Below, piece by piece: positions 45,941 to 58,872 of a stretch of 64,000 bases of DNA. The first letter of the stretch is position 1; each line of letters begins with the position of its first letter. The position numbers and the translations under genes were made by a program. This stretch comes from Rheum nobile. Its lineage: Eukaryota > Streptophyta > Magnoliopsida > Caryophyllales > Polygonaceae. The notes under the pieces were generated by a model that ran no database searches, had not been told where the DNA came from, and was given only the letters and a program-made list of their open reading frames with translations. The stretch spans positions 11,222,001 through 11,286,000 of the forward strand of contig WOAB01000040.1 in assembly GCA_027886185.1 (NCBI GenBank). Reading direction: 5' to 3'.

Positions 45941-47341
45941 TGATAAGATCAAGGATCGTGGGATGCTTCGGTGCAAGAATCTGCTCGTGACAAGGCCGGA
46001 AAATCCCCTTGGAAGGCAATCGAACTGCTGGATTCTGGCCTGGATTGAAATGACTTGTTCTCTCTCGTCCGGACTCCAAATTAGATGATTCCAATTCGAG
46101 GAGTTATAACTAGAGATCTAGCTTTATCCCTCAACAAATGGTAGAAAATGGATCTGCGAGGCCAAAGATACAACAATTCTCCTGGACGGTCGCAGGAAAT
46201 CCAATAGGTGGAAGTAGTAAGAAGAATGGATGGATTTGGGTGGTGTTTTGGGCGGCGATTGCAGGCGACTGGGATGGAGTATGATAGTGAGGGATAGGTA
46301 TCCTCCTTTGGATGGATATGACACACCAACCTCAGGATAGACAAGGCTTGGAGATGTGATAAAACACACACAACTCACAAGGATGCTTGATGCAACACAC
46401 AAGCAAATAGATGACTAGAAACTAGGGCTGAAAAGAAACTCTTTGTTTTTGTTTAATATCAGATTCAACGTGCCTTTTACATTACCATGGCCAGCCCTTG
46501 TATAGCTGCCAAAATTCAAGTAATAAAATCAAAAGACACAAGCATAATGTAAGCTAGACTCCTCACTTTCCAACCACTAAATGGCCGGCCTCTTCAAGTC
46601 ATCTAGGAGTTTATTTTAGGTGCGGTTTTCCATGAAATAAACGTGCTTAATATCCTCATAAAATGAAATAAAAACTTAGGCTTAAACACTTAGACGAATG
46701 GTAGAAAAATCCAAAGTCAAGTGGCGTCGCCGGGGTTGCAAGTGTCCGGATCCGGTTGGCATTCAAGGCATGTGGCCGGCTCCAACACCACATGGCTCGG
46801 CACTCCCAGGGTCATAAGACCTTTAATGATCTCTTGGTGGAGTTGGCGAGCTTGGGCCCGAGTGATAGCCCTTGGGGCCAGGTCTTCATGAGCATGGGCC
46901 TTGGTGCCGCGCGCTTTAGGAGTAAGGATGTCTTGAGCTGGCGCGGGTGCCTTGGCATGGGCGCTCCTTGTGTTGTAGGACTTAGGAGGGTGCAAGGAGT
47001 CACCTGGAGGCTTGGTGCCCGGGGCAAAGTGATCAGGGCCCGGCAGAATTGGAGTTGGTGTTGTAGGCGCGGCGTCCGGCGCTAGACTAGGACACTTGCT
47101 TTTGTCGGGCGCCAGGCCGGTTCCAGCGGCGCTCTTGAGCTCAAATGGATCCATAGGTGGTGAGCTAGCTATAGGAGGTGTGAATGCTGGAGGGAAATGA
47201 ACGGCGCCCGGTGGATGTGGAGCTGGCGCTTGGGACGCCGGCGTCGGCGTTGCTAGCTCGTCCGGGCTCTCAATTCGGGTGTCCTCCTCTTGGCTTTCTT
47301 CTTGGCTTGTATGAGTGTCTTGATGGGGCATGAGCACATCA
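45941..47341 (-). repeat. 5' LTR of element Q
   Basis: Close copy of 42,145-43,546 with few differences, including the LTR-coded tail (46,717-47,337). The TATA region reads CTATACAAGG here instead of CTATATAAGG, so the promoter of this 5' LTR is damaged. Confidence 0.88.
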
Positions 47342-47464
47342 GAGAGCCATCGGCATCCATCCCCTTTTGAAGCCGTTACTTATCCAATCATTCCAGACGG
47401 AGCGAGACTCACCTCCACCACGATCCGACATCAAGAAGCAAGTCGAGTGATCGATTACACATCA
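47342..47464 (+). repeat. 5' LTR of element R, second piece
   Basis: Continues the R LTR after Q (CCATCGGCATCCATCCCC...GATTACACATCA) and aligns with 53,870-53,991. A degraded iMet primer site (TAGTATCAACAT) follows at 47,467-47,478. Confidence 0.75.
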
Positions 47465-47478
47465 ACTAGTATCAACAT

Positions 47479-48276
47479 CCAGCGGTTCAATGTGTTGTCT
47501 TTCCAACTCTTCACTTCTTATCTCACGTCTTTGCTTACATCTGATCCATCTCTACATTCATCCATTGCTTCCGCCACCTTTCATCATTCACCCGCCGTCA
47601 AACCCTAGCCTAGGATCAATCTCTTCCTTCCATAGAAGAAGGCTCACAACCGAGAGAAATAAAAAAAACGAATGTTGAGATTCCCCTTCCCTAAAACTTC
47701 GGCAATATCTTTGACAAGAATCATATCATATCTTGCTAATTTGTTAGTTATTTATTGATTTTCTTGTTTAGTATTAGAGTTATTTTCAGATGTTCTTGTT
47801 ACCATATATAGTTGAATCTCTCTCCTTATCTCACGCCTCATCTATATGCATTTCTTTTCTTAACATATAATCTTGTGCCGATTTAATATAAAAAAAAGTC
47901 GGCAATTTTAAAAAAATAAATCAAAGCCGAGCAAAAAGAAAGCCACATGAAAAGGGTAGTACCCTCTCATCATCGGCCCAAGTCCACTAAGATGTCTCTC
48001 CATTGTGTGAATTGCAACAACGTCTAAGGGTACTTGATCTTGCATATAACTTGACATACTATTCTCGACAATCAACTCGTGACTTCTTTTGGACTTGATT
48101 TTTGTGATTGTTTGCCATTGCTATTGATTGATTTGTTCACGGATTTACCCTACCTCCCTCACGGACGGCCATATTAGTGACCCACGTGGAACTTGACTTC
48201 TTAAGTTGTTTAGACTGCTCTTGTGTTGTTGTTTGTTCGCTACTTGTTGTTTCATTTTGATCGTTGCTTGTTTTTT
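47479..48276 (+). other. leader region of element R
   Basis: AT-rich and non-coding, between primer site and gag. No feature supported beyond this position. Confidence 0.55.
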
Positions 48277-50722
48277 TATGGATGATCTAGCTACTGAGTC
48301 TGATCTGGCTCACGCCACCTTGCTATCCGAGTGTGAGGCTCACGCATGACATGAAGAAGAGTGGCAAGCCCGCTTTGCCGAGATGGAGCACCAACTGGCG
48401 TATGCCATTATCTCTCGGGGCCCGCCGCCGGATGATACTATTAATATCCATGAGGATGAAGCCTTACCACAACAAACACCAGTTGACACGCCACCTTGCT
48501 AACCGAGCGTGAGGCTCATTCATGGCATGAAGAAGAGTGACAAGCCCACTTTGCCCAAGTGGAGCACCAACTGGCGCATGCCATTATCTCTCGGGGCCCG
48601 CCGCCGGATACTACTATGAATATCCATGATGATGCAGCCTTACCACAAAAAACTTCAGCCGGCAACAACACCGGGCAATAAGACAAGGGCAAATGCTATA
48701 TGCCCTCCACCTCCCAACAGGCGCCACTTCGTCGATTGAATTCGGTGATTTAAAGCCGAAATGGCACTGGGCTCCAAGACCGCTATGCGCCTAGTTTAAG
48801 ATCATATTATGGCTCAGAAAAGGAGGAGTCAGAAGAGGAGCATTCCTATGAGTACACTCCCGGTCCACACCCTTTTGTAGACACCTCGAACCGGCAAAAG
48901 TGCTATGAGCGCATGCAGTGCACTAAGCACCGCATTAAGGGGAGTGTTGCGCGCCAGTGCCAAGGCCACATTAGCGGCCCCGAGCCCCAATGCCGCAACT
49001 ACTATGAAGGCGCCGAGGGCCGTGACAAGCGCGATCACAGCGGCTCCGAGCACCGCCCCAGGCGCATCAACCCAGTGCACTTCTTTGAGGAGTTTGATGA
49101 TGAAGGTTTTGCCAATGCCTGTGTGGTCAACCCCGACAATTTTCACCCACCACTTGGCGATCCTGTAGAGAGCCACTCTTTTCTATTGGGCTACATCCCT
49201 CCAAGCAGGTTTGGCATCGGTGACTGTGAACGCGGGCTCTATGGTGTTAAGCCTCAAGGTTGGCGCCAAGAGTAAGAGGGACCGGGCTACGAGCGCCGAG
49301 AGCTCGACGCCTAACACCAAAGGCAGCGACGCCCATATAGGTCTCATGGACACAATGATGACTTTGATGACCGCCGCTTTGATGATCGGCGCCATGAAGA
49401 CCGGCGCTACGATGATCGACACCCGACACCTCCGATACACAATGCCCGGCGGGCATTAAGGTAAAAATCGAACATTTTTGTTGTGAGTATGATCCTATTG
49501 CTTTTCTTGCATTGCAGCAATCCACGGAGTATGTTCTTCAGCATTGCCAATACGAGGAGCATGAGGTTTTGATCCCATAGAGGAGTGGCACCAGCTCTTA
49601 TTTGTGATGACACAAAAGTATGTGCCTCAAGACTACCAAAATGAAGTTGGGCTGAAGATTGCACTCGCTCGCCAAGGAACCAAGACGCCTCTCGTGTTCT
49701 ACTTCATGCTCGAGGACATGTACTACAAGGCGGGCGTGAGCATGACTCCAGCCACCATTTTGATGCGTTCTTGCCTTCGGATGCCGGATCGAGGTATTGG
49801 TGGTGAGTCACTCGTCTCGTATCCAAGTGTGGAATGATGGAATGCGGTGTTTGTCACTTCACGCGAGGAAGCGAGCGCTGTGACGATGGAAAGGGGATGA
49901 TGTGAAGGAGACTCGCGACCTCATGACTAGGCGCGATGTAGGGATATGTGGATCGATGGATCGAGCGGTGTTGTAGCGTCGGCGGCGAAAAGAAGGGGAT
50001 GCTAAGATAGACTAGGGTTTTGACGTCCGATCAAAGGGAGGAGGCAAATGGCACTCAATACTCAAGATTTGATTAAAATTGAACGTAACCTAATACAGAA
50101 GGCTGAGATGGCCTTTTATAGGGTTAGCGTGACTCGGATGGGCCGAGTCTTGCTTAATGGCCTAGCCCACGCGACACGCATGGAACACACGCCCAAAATT
50201 AATTAACTAAAAATAGTAACTACTAAAATGAGAGAAATGCCAAAACTAGAATGTCCAAAATAGCAAACAATCAAAGATCGCGGTCAATAATGGCGGTGAG
50301 AAGTTTGATAGAGAACGCGGTCTCTGGGCTGGGCTCGAGGAGTCTGATAGAGAACGCGGTCTCTGGCGTCCCTTGGCTAGCGACAACGCACACGATCAAT
50401 GATTGTGTGGCGTTGGCGATGGCCTTGGCACGCGATCTTGTTATGGGCCCTTGTGAGCGGATGCTCATGGCTCCCTCCTCCTTAGTTACAGTCATGGTGG
50501 CCAGGGGTGCATCACATTTGCACCAAATTCCTAAGTGGTCTCAACATTTCAATTCAGGACCAACTTGAGATTCTTCCCATCAAGGATCTCAAGACCCTCA
50601 TACACACCGACATGCAACTTCACAATCAACTCATGCGAAAAAGAGTGAGCCTTGGCCATCATCGGCTCCTAAGAGGTATGATTCTTGATCTAGTCCTTCC
50701 ATTTCTACTAATTGTAATCTAG
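48277..50722 (+). pseudogene. gag of element R, interrupted by solo LTR T
   Basis: Decayed plus-strand gag. It begins near 48,277 (MDDLATESDLAH). A 176-bp direct duplication lies at 48,311-48,486 and 48,487-48,662. An Arg/Asp-rich stretch (DDRRFDDRRHEDRR) is at about 49,355-49,430, and a capsid-type segment follows to 49,760. After the T insertion the frame resumes at 50,515 (CTKFLSGLNISIQDQLEI), the usual end of a capsid domain. No zinc knuckle or protease is seen; the sequence passes within about 100 bases to RT, so that part is deleted. Multiple stops. Confidence 0.65.
49756..50519 (-). repeat. solo LTR T with target duplication
   Basis: LTR 49,761-50,514 (754 bp, TGATGC...GCATCA), flanked by CATTT on both sides (49,756-49,760; 50,515-50,519). 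It has a minus-strand TATA box CTATAAAAGG at 50,112-50,121. Its minus-strand start encodes GPITRSRAKAIANATQ, like the R LTR. No internal sequence remains. Confidence 0.85.
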
Positions 50723-50819
50723 TATGAAGGCTAGGTCTGGCTCGCCATCCAGCCCTCGAGGAGCTACCACGGCTGAGGAGCCAATGCACATCGCGGCGCC
50801 TGTGGCACCAAGAGAAAGA

Positions 50820-53090
50820 TGGCACATGGATGATGTGCTTAGACTGCCGCGTCATCAACCAAATTACCGTGAAGTACAGCCATCCCATTTCATGCCTCGA
50901 TGACATGCTTGACGAGTTACATGGTGCCACCCTTTTTTCCAAGATCGATCTTATGAGTGGATACCATCAAATTCTAAAGAAGGAAGGGTATGAGTGGAAG
51001 ACGGCCTTCCAGACGAAGTATGGCCTTTACGAGTGGCTTGTCATGCCATTCGGGCTTACCAATGCCCTGAGCACCTTTATGCGTCTTATGAATAATGTAC
51101 TTAATATATTTTTGGGGAAGTTTATCATCGAGTATTTTGATGATATTTTGGTGTATAGCCGGTCATTAGAGGCCCATGTAGACCACCTTAGACAAGTCCT
51201 AGAGTGTCTTACGAGTGAGCATTTGTATGTCAACTTGGCAAAGTGTGTCATTTGCTCGGACACCATAGTTTTTCTAGGGTTTGTCGTCTCTAAGGATGGC
51301 CTACCCCCACAACACCTACCATGGTGAGATTTTTTTGGGGTTGGCTAGCTCACATCGGCGATTTATGCATGATTTTAGAAAAATTTCTGCATCATTGCAT
51401 GAGCAAACTTAGAAGGGTGCCTCCATTGATTGGAATAAGACATATAAAGAGGCCTTCCAAACCTTAAAATACAAGCTCTGCAATGATCCAGTGCTCCAGT
51501 TGCCTAACTTCAACAAGACGTTTAAAGTTAAGTGTGATGCATCCAACTTTGGCATCGGCGGTGTTTTGCTCCAACAGCGCCTCCCTATTGCCTACTTCAG
51601 CAAAACAAAATCGGGGGCCACACTCAACTATCCTATATATGAGAAAGAGCTCTATGCTCTTATTCGAGTGTTGAAGACCTGGCATCATTACTTATGCCCA
51701 AAAGAGTTTGTGATCCACACAGACAATGAGGCCCTTGCTTACCTCAAGCACCAATCCACTCTCGGTTGGTGCCATGCAAGGTGGGTCAAGTTCATGGAGA
51801 CCTTGCCCTACGTGGTCATGCACAAACAAGGTATGGAGAATGTGGTCACTGACGCCATTTCTCGGAGGTATATGCTCTTAACTTATTTGGTTGCTAAAGT
51901 TTTGGGGGTTTTATTGATTAAGGACTTATATTTGCAAGATGATTTCTTTAAGTCCATTTATGAAACCTACACATCCACGGGTGAGTTTGAGATTTATTTT
52001 ATGGATCAGGATTATCTCTTTAGGGTCGAGAAGCATTGTATACCCAAGTGCTCTATTAGAGGTCTCATTGTCCAAGTAGCAAATGAGGGCAGAGGCATCT
52101 TTGGCATTGCCAAGACACTTGTTTCCCTCAAAGAACACTTTTATTGGCCTCACATGACAAGCAAAGTCACTAAGTGTTGTATTGCCTACGTGACTTGCCA
52201 TAAAGCCAAATCTAGATCGAGTCCCGCTTTGTACACTCTTCTACCCGTACCTTTGTCACCCTCGGAGGATTTATCCATGGAGTTTGTGATGGGGTTGCCT
52301 ATGTCTAAGAAGGGGAGGAACTCAATCTTTGTAGTTGTAGACCGCTTCTCCAAGATGGCCCACTTTATCCCTTGTAGAATGACCAACAATGCTTCAGACA
52401 TAGCTACCTTATATTTTGAGCATGTGGTTAGATTACATGGGATTCCATGTACAATTGTCAGTGATCGGGACGTGAAGTTTGTGACTCACTTTTGGAGGAC
52501 ATTGTGGGGTCTGCTTTAGAACCAACCTCCTATTTTCCATTAGCTACCACCCACAAAACGATGGACATACTGAGGTGACCAACGCTCGCCGTTGGGAGGA
52601 TTTACTTTCTTGTGTTCAGTTCTCTTATAACAGGTATGTGCACTCCACTACCAGACTTACACATGGGAGGAATACGCTCATGCCTCTGGACTTGATGCCA
52701 GACCCGTTGCATGATGCCGAGAACCTCAAGGGCGTTGCTAGAGCCGACATGATCAAGGAGCTGCATGCTAGGACCAAAGAGCAGCTTGAGCGCCGCGCCC
52801 GATAGTATGAGTACCAGGCCAACAAGGGTCGGTGCCGCGTCACATTTGCGCTCGATGACCTTGTCTGGCTTCACCTACGCAAGGAGAGATTCCATGCCAA
52901 GCGCAGCCACAAGCTGGATCCATGCGGTGATGGGCCCTTTTATGTGCTTGAGAGCTATGGCCCCAACGCCTACAAGCTCGAGTTACCCATGGATTATAGC
53001 ATTCACCCCACGTTCAATGTGGCTGACTTGTCTCCTTACATTCCCTCGGACGTTGACATTGACGAATCGAGGAAGATTCGAGGCCAATAA
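50820..53090 (+). pseudogene. RT-RNase H-integrase of element R
   Basis: RT starts at GTWMMCLDCRVINQ (about 50,820), so its N-terminus and the protease are missing. It continues with LFSKIDLMSGYHQ and the active site YFDDILVYS (51,133-51,159). RNase H has KCDASNFGIGGVL and HTDNEAL. The integrase zinc finger is at about 52,085-52,200. The core has VVDRFSKMAHF and DRDVKF, and the C-terminal domain has HPTFNVADLSPY. Stops and frameshifts occur at 51,325-51,470 and throughout 52,515-53,000. The final TAA (53,088-53,090) lies just before the polypurine tract; the same frame continues into the LTR (see 53,099). Confidence 0.85.
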
Positions 53091-53996
53091 GGGGAGAGTG
53101 ATATGCCCACGGTTTTGACATTAAAGGAGGCCAAAGAAGAGGACATGATGAGTGTGAGGTCCATTGGTTCCATCACTATAGCTAGTGCCAAATCCGTCGT
53201 CCAGGCCACACAGAGCATCGTGGCCAAGGGCCTCAATCGCAACAGCGCCGTTGCAGCGTTGGCCTCTAAGGCCATGACGCTCGCAGCCATCCAAGATGCT
53301 CCGGCGCCAGCCCTGCGCCCTACAACAACAGTGTCGCTGGCGCCCGACGCCAGCACCGTGCCAGCGTATTGTCCTCGATGGTTGGATCCTGTGCCAGTGT
53401 CACTATACCAGATGCTCACCTTGGCATCAATGACGCCTTGCCCTAGCGATGGCGATGCTGCCTCGTCTATGTTTCCATATTTCCTAGCTAATTTTTAGGT
53501 TCATGTCATAGACTTATGTTTTTGGGAACTTTCTAGTTTTGGCATGTAACCACTTTTAGTACTTGCCATTTTGAGTAGTTTCTATTAATGGCGTGTGCGT
53601 CTCTAATGCATAAGAGCGCCAACCCATTAGGAGAGTAAGGCCCACAATTGAACTTGGCAAGGCTATATAAGCCATGCCTTATTCATTGTTTTAGGTTACA
53701 TTGAAATTAATATCGAAGCTTTGTCGTTGAGTTTCCCTCCGCCCCAACACAACCCCCGAAACAACTTTTTGTCTTTGATCCACATTACGGATAAAAACCC
53801 AATACAACCTCCAAAACAACTTGTTGTCTTCGAATCCTCTTGCCTAACTCGGTCCATTCAAGAGCAAGAGAGTCGTCGGCATCCATCCCCTTCGAAGCCG
53901 TCACTTATCCAAACATTCGAGATGGAGCAAGACTCACCTCAACCACGATCTGACATCAAGAAGCGAGTCGAGCGATCGATTACGCATAACACTCCT
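53086..53996 (+). repeat. polypurine tract and 3' LTR of element R
   Basis: AATAAGGGGAGAG (53,086-53,098) precedes TGATATGCCCACGG. The LTR end is blurred: AACA at 53,991 aligns with the 5' LTR terminus, while CATTG (53,997-54,001) matches the target duplication at 41,362. The TATA box is at 53,663-53,670. It differs by roughly 10% or more from the 5' LTR by eye, so R is old. Confidence 0.82.
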
Positions 53997-54001
53997 CATT
54001 G

Positions 54002-55340
54002 ACCACTGTGACATGGACCTCTTATTCTCCTTCTTCTCGCTCTTATTCAAGGTGATCATCTTCTCATTTGTATAATCACAAGCATAATTCCCCCTTCACG
54101 TGCACTTGTAGTACTTGACATCTTTAGTGCGGGATTGGTCATCTTCCTTGGGAGTGTGGAGAGGTGTGGGAGTTCCGGGTTTTTCAGGGAGCATAGGTGG
54201 TTCACTCCTTGGATCTTGATGCTTTTGAGACTATGAGGAGGAGTTAGAGGTGTTGTTAGAACCCCATGGCCGAGTAGTACTTGACCTTTGAAGGTTTTCA
54301 TGCACTTGAGTGGCATAATGGAGGAATTCTTCAACTTTTGTACATGGGCCAAACCTTTGCATCTCAAAATGATAAGAAATATCAATATTCAAACCTCTAA
54401 TGAATTTAAAAATTACATGACGATCGCGGAAACGACGCCCGAACGAAAAACCAATTGCTTATGTTCTTTGAAAACTTCTTCGGGGCTTCTAGTGCCTTGT
54501 TTGATGTGTTCCAACTTGACTTGGACTTGATCTCCATAATCTTCTGGCATGAACCTGAATCTAAGGGCTTCCTTGAGCTCTTCGCAAGTGGTGATGGAGG
54601 GGTAGCCATGCTAAATACGTTCTTCTCTCTCTTTCTTCCACCAAGCGTATGCAAAACCGGTGAAATGAATGGAGGCTATGGCCACATGTTGAGCATGATG
54701 TAACCATAGTAGTCAAAGATAGATTCAGTTTTGGACTCTTAATCCAAGTAAGCTTCGACATCGGAAGTACTTGAAAATTTTTGGATAGTGAGTATGATGT
54801 CGAGGTGGTGCTCCCTCCCTTGAGGCCTCTCTTGCTCTTCAAATTGATATCCTCGATTTTCATAGTGTGGAGCTCGTTGAGGCCCACCTCTGCACCTTGG
54901 TTATTCGCATGGAGCCAAGGGCACTCGGCCTGGCATCATCAAAGGGCCAAGTGGAACTTGGTAAGCGCAGCGTATTGCTCGCTCAAAGAGATTGCGAGGC
55001 TCTGGACCTTGTTGGAGAGGTGGCATCCTTGTCGAATCCTCAAGCGCAAAGGAAGCCTCTTGATCACCTTGGAATTGAGGAGAGACTCAAGTCTGGTTTT
55101 GTGACCATGAGCCTTCCCTTAGAACATTGGAGGGGCCGACATCTTGGTAGGACTTTGGCAATATAGGTGTTGTGGCCCCGACCTTATCCAAGACGTTGAT
55201 TGATCCTTTCATCCATGATCCTTAGGAGGTCAAGGCAGACCCGCTCCATGGCAAAACAATTGTTGTACTTCTGCCGAAGTGGTTGGCCTATCATCATTGT
55301 TAGGAATAGGATCCACATCCTTTCCTTTGTCGTCATGCAT
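54002..55340 (-). pseudogene. gag of element P
   Basis: Minus-strand start near 55,336-55,340 (MHDDKGKDVDPIPNNDD). Fragments of the capsid domain follow in shifting frames (WKKER, then LKEALRFRF, EDYGDQVQVKLEHIKQG near 54,480-54,640). A damaged zinc knuckle lies near 54,090. The frame continues across the R insertion: minus-strand GTGGTCAATG at 53,997-54,006 joins CAATGTTTTGTGG at 41,354-41,366. Element P is therefore one element split by R. Confidence 0.78.
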
Positions 55341-56425
55341 GCTTCTTAACTGAAAAGAACGAGGAAAAACAAGCAACAAAGAAAGCAAGACAAAATAACA
55401 AAGACAAAGAACTACGTGAGGTTAGAATGAAACAAAGAAATCGACAAAGTTCTAGGATAGAAGTACCACCTTAGATGCATGTAGGAACTCATAACATTTT
55501 GAGAAAACAAGGTGTGAATGTAACTAACTTCAACCAAGAACTTCACACAATTCGAGATTAGGTCACACAAGGGTAACTTCACTTCCAAACAAAGCAAGAC
55601 CAATGGCAAATTACTTGTTTCAAAATTTCAGACTTGAAGTGCTCTACTTGGACATGGTTTGGTTTAAAAAAAAGACAAATCACATCAAGAACACCCTACA
55701 CATGCAATTCTAAGTTCAATACATAATCAAACAAGGCTTCACAAGCACGTGAATGAAGCAATAAACTCAGTTTAGACAAGATATTGCAAACAAGGCTTTA
55801 GCTTGACTTCTTTTTCTCGTGAGATCCGAATTTCTCTAAGCTTGACTTCTTTTCCTTTAAGTTTTCGTCGAATCTGAATTTTTTTAAGTCGCACTTCATT
55901 TTCTTCTCGAGTCCAAATTTTTCTTTTTATTTTTATGGCCAAGGAAAGTCAATACATGCTTGAATTTACCACAACTAGTAAAGCCTGCAATTATGCGCAA
56001 TAATTTTGTGCGTCGATTTTCCAAGTCTTTCCGACGTAAGTCTACCTTAATCTAACTAGATATTGATATCAGTTTAGAATATGTTAGATGTATCCAAGGT
56101 GTAACAAAATTTAAGCAAGCAAAGTCGGTTAAATGGCTTGGAATTGTTGAAAGTTGCAAGCAAAGATTGACTAGGCAAAGTTGAAGTTTTCTATGGTGAA
56201 CTCTTGGAATTTCTTGGAATTTTCTTCGGAAATGTTATTTTCATTTTAATGTAGATTTTTTTTTTCAACCTCAGGAAATTTACGCAAGAACACACTCACA
56301 AAAGGAAAACAAGTTCAGTCCAGAAATTTCAAAAAGCATGCAAAATTTGCTAGGATTTAGAGAACAACTATTCTTGAAGTTTAGACACAACAATCAAAGG
56401 TTTTAAATACTTACCTTGAACAAAA
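55341..56425 (-). other. leader region of element P
   Basis: Non-coding and T-rich, between primer site and gag; no further features supported. Confidence 0.6.
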
Positions 56426-56437
56426 TCTATGATACCA
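56426..56437 (-). promoter_or_regulatory. primer binding site, iMet type, diverged (element P)
   Basis: Minus-strand TGGTATCATAGA, two differences from the iMet complement, 5 bases inside the LTR end at 56,443. Confidence 0.75.
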
Positions 56438-56442
56438 CTTGG

Positions 56443-57533
56443 TGTAAGCCCAGCCTCAAGGAGTGCTAAGTATCAAGAAAGTCGCCTCCAAAGTTTGGAT
56501 TGAATCGAACTTGCGATGACTCTTTATTCGGTAGATTTTTGGTGTTTTTTTTGGTGATCGATTTGATCTACTTTGTAGAGGTTGTTTTATGGGGATTAAA
56601 ATAGGGATAGATGAACAAGAAAGTGGGGATGAACGCACCACATATTCTTGAGTAATTCGCGACGTTAAAATTGGATAAAAACACAAGGATTAACTTAAGC
56701 ACTCTTCGATGAACTCACGAAGAAATAGAGAACTTTGCTGGAATCACTCCAATGAAGACTCAATTGATAACTCGCATTCTTGATGATAAACAACATGCCT
56801 AAACAATGGCAACAAGGCTAGCATATATAGTCATGAAAATGCAAGAAAAACAACCTTTGAGCTAGCCTAAGTGAGGACAAGTTAATATCTTCATTATTCT
56901 GAGATTGAAGCCCAAGGAACCAGTTTGAATTTTGACGAATAGTCTAGACACATTGAATAGTAGGAAGTGATACATATCACCATTAAATTTGAGAGGAAAC
57001 CCACTAAGGGTTTGCAATTGCGCCTTTGGAGAGTTTCGGGGTGTAAGCTGGCAGTGGCAGTCGTGGCCACAAATGGGATTGGATCAAAAACACCTCACCA
57101 AGGCATTACTAATCAGTGTTCCTTGGATCATAAAGCCTCTTTGGAGGTTTGAGGACAATAGGCGAGCTTTGGATCGAGTGATGGTGTCGGGAGGTGGGTC
57201 AATGTCGTGGAAGTTGGATGGAGCCCTAGCGAGGGCGGGCGCCTGGCTTCGAGTGACGGAGGGCGCCAACATCGGTCACGATTCCAGCGATGTTCTTGGA
57301 TATAATGGATACCTCTTGTCATGTGGTTGACGTGGGTGAAGTGGAGCCTCATCTGGGTCAGGGGTGCTGAGCCACTTCTCTTGCCCTAGTTCTTGCACGG
57401 CGCATGCAAGTCATGTGGTGTAGCACTTGGTGCATCTTGCCTTGCCCTGGCTTTGGGAGTGTGGAGTGACTCTCTTGGTGTTCCATCTATGTCTTGATCA
57501 TGATGTTGACGTGGAACGTCCGTGATCACATCA
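56443..57533 (-). repeat. 5' LTR of element P
   Basis: Plus-strand TGTAAGCCC...GATCACATCA, 1,091 bp, homologous to 36,600-37,658. The flanks of the two LTRs (AACAG left, CCCAC right) do not match, so no target duplication is visible. Confidence 0.8.
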
Positions 57534-57679
57534 CCCACTTATGTTGTCGTGCCGCAGTGTCTATGGCCCCCAGTCCTAAGAGATAGGTTGCAAGAGTTAT
57601 GCCACCACCTAGAGTCCCACCTGAAATGCTAAGGACTACAAAATGTATGAACGAGAATCACCACAAGGGATGGAGCACC

Positions 57680-58872
57680 ACCATGGAGTCAAGCTCACAA
57701 TGCAACCCTTCACCAGCACCTCAGACGTAGAAGCCTACATGGATTAGGAGTCCAAGACCGAGTCAGTGATTTATTTTTATGGCTACCATAATGCTAAAAG
57801 GGTTTTTATTACCACCATTTACTTCACCGACATCGCCTATGCTTGGTGGCAAGAGAGAAGAAAGAGTGCACCTACATTTGTTACCTGCCCAATCAAACAT
57901 GGGCCGATATCATGACGACACTTAGAGAGAGGTTTGTGCCCGAGGACTTTGGAGAGAGGATCCAAGTCAGGCTTGAATGGATCAAGCAAGTTGGGCGCAC
58001 TAACCTTGCAACGCTTTATGAGTTCATTGGTGGTTTGATCATTGACCATGCTTCTCATGTAGAACTACAACACTTTGTGAGTGGAACACCCATATAAAAT
58101 ATCATCGATTACACTAACCAAGTATACAACAATTTGCAAAGAAGGAAGTCATCTAGTTCCTCATGGCTTTGGAACTCCACCGCCAACCCTAGCTCATGCT
58201 CACAAACTCCTTGGCACAATGAGCCTAGGAATTATCCTCCAAGAAACCCACCAAGGTGAGAAGCACCCCCACCAAGCCCTAATCGAAGAGGTGACTCCAA
58301 CAATCATTCAAGAGACCTCAAGTGATTCAACTGCTTAGGAAGAGGCCACTTTGCTAAAGATTGCCCTACTCGGAGGCAAGTGAACCTTAATAAGCAAGGA
58401 GAGTATTAGTATGAGGATGATCAACAAGAGGAACCCTTCCAAGAAGACGAAAAGGACATGCATGTCACAACTGGCATAGGAGAAGTTTTGTGGTCAAGAG
58501 GAAACTTGTGGCTAATGAGTCCATGACATTGCCTTCGCAACGAGAGACCCTTTTCCACACTAGGTACCTTATCAAAGGCAAGGAGTGCAATGTGATAATT
58601 GATGGTGTCTCTTGTTTCAACATAGTGGATCATGAAGTTGTGTCAAGGTTTAACCTCAAAACCATGCCTGACCGCCAACCTTACGCCTTGAGTTGGTTAA
58701 ACTCTAATACTTCTCTCAAGGTGAAAGACCAGGCCATGGTCAAGTTTTCCATAAGGGGGTTATAAAGATGAAGTGCTATGTGACATGCTTCCTATGACGA
58801 CGACCATCTCCTTTTTGGGATGCCATGATAATATGATAAAGGTGTGATCCACCAAGGATTGACCAATGAGTA
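57680..58872 (+). pseudogene. gag-protease fragment of a chromovirus-like element (U)
   Basis: Plus strand. A capsid domain (TSDVEAYMD, IAYAWWQ, TLRERFVPEDFGERIQVRLEWIKQ) spans 57,690-58,040. A zinc knuckle is at about 58,330-58,370, with its first Cys replaced by an in-frame TGA (FNCLGRGHFAKDC). A protease with DGVSCFNIVDHEVVSRFNL follows at 58,600-58,765. Sequence ends at 58,872 where element F is inserted. No LTR of U is identified; 57,534-57,680 holds nothing I recognise. It is a different copy from P and R. Confidence 0.75.

Noticed and set aside
49353..49420. RRFDDRRHEDRR tract as a splicing-factor RS/RD domain of a host gene.
   Set aside because: It lies inside R gag between capsid-like segments, with stops on both sides; a basic gag linker is the simpler reading.
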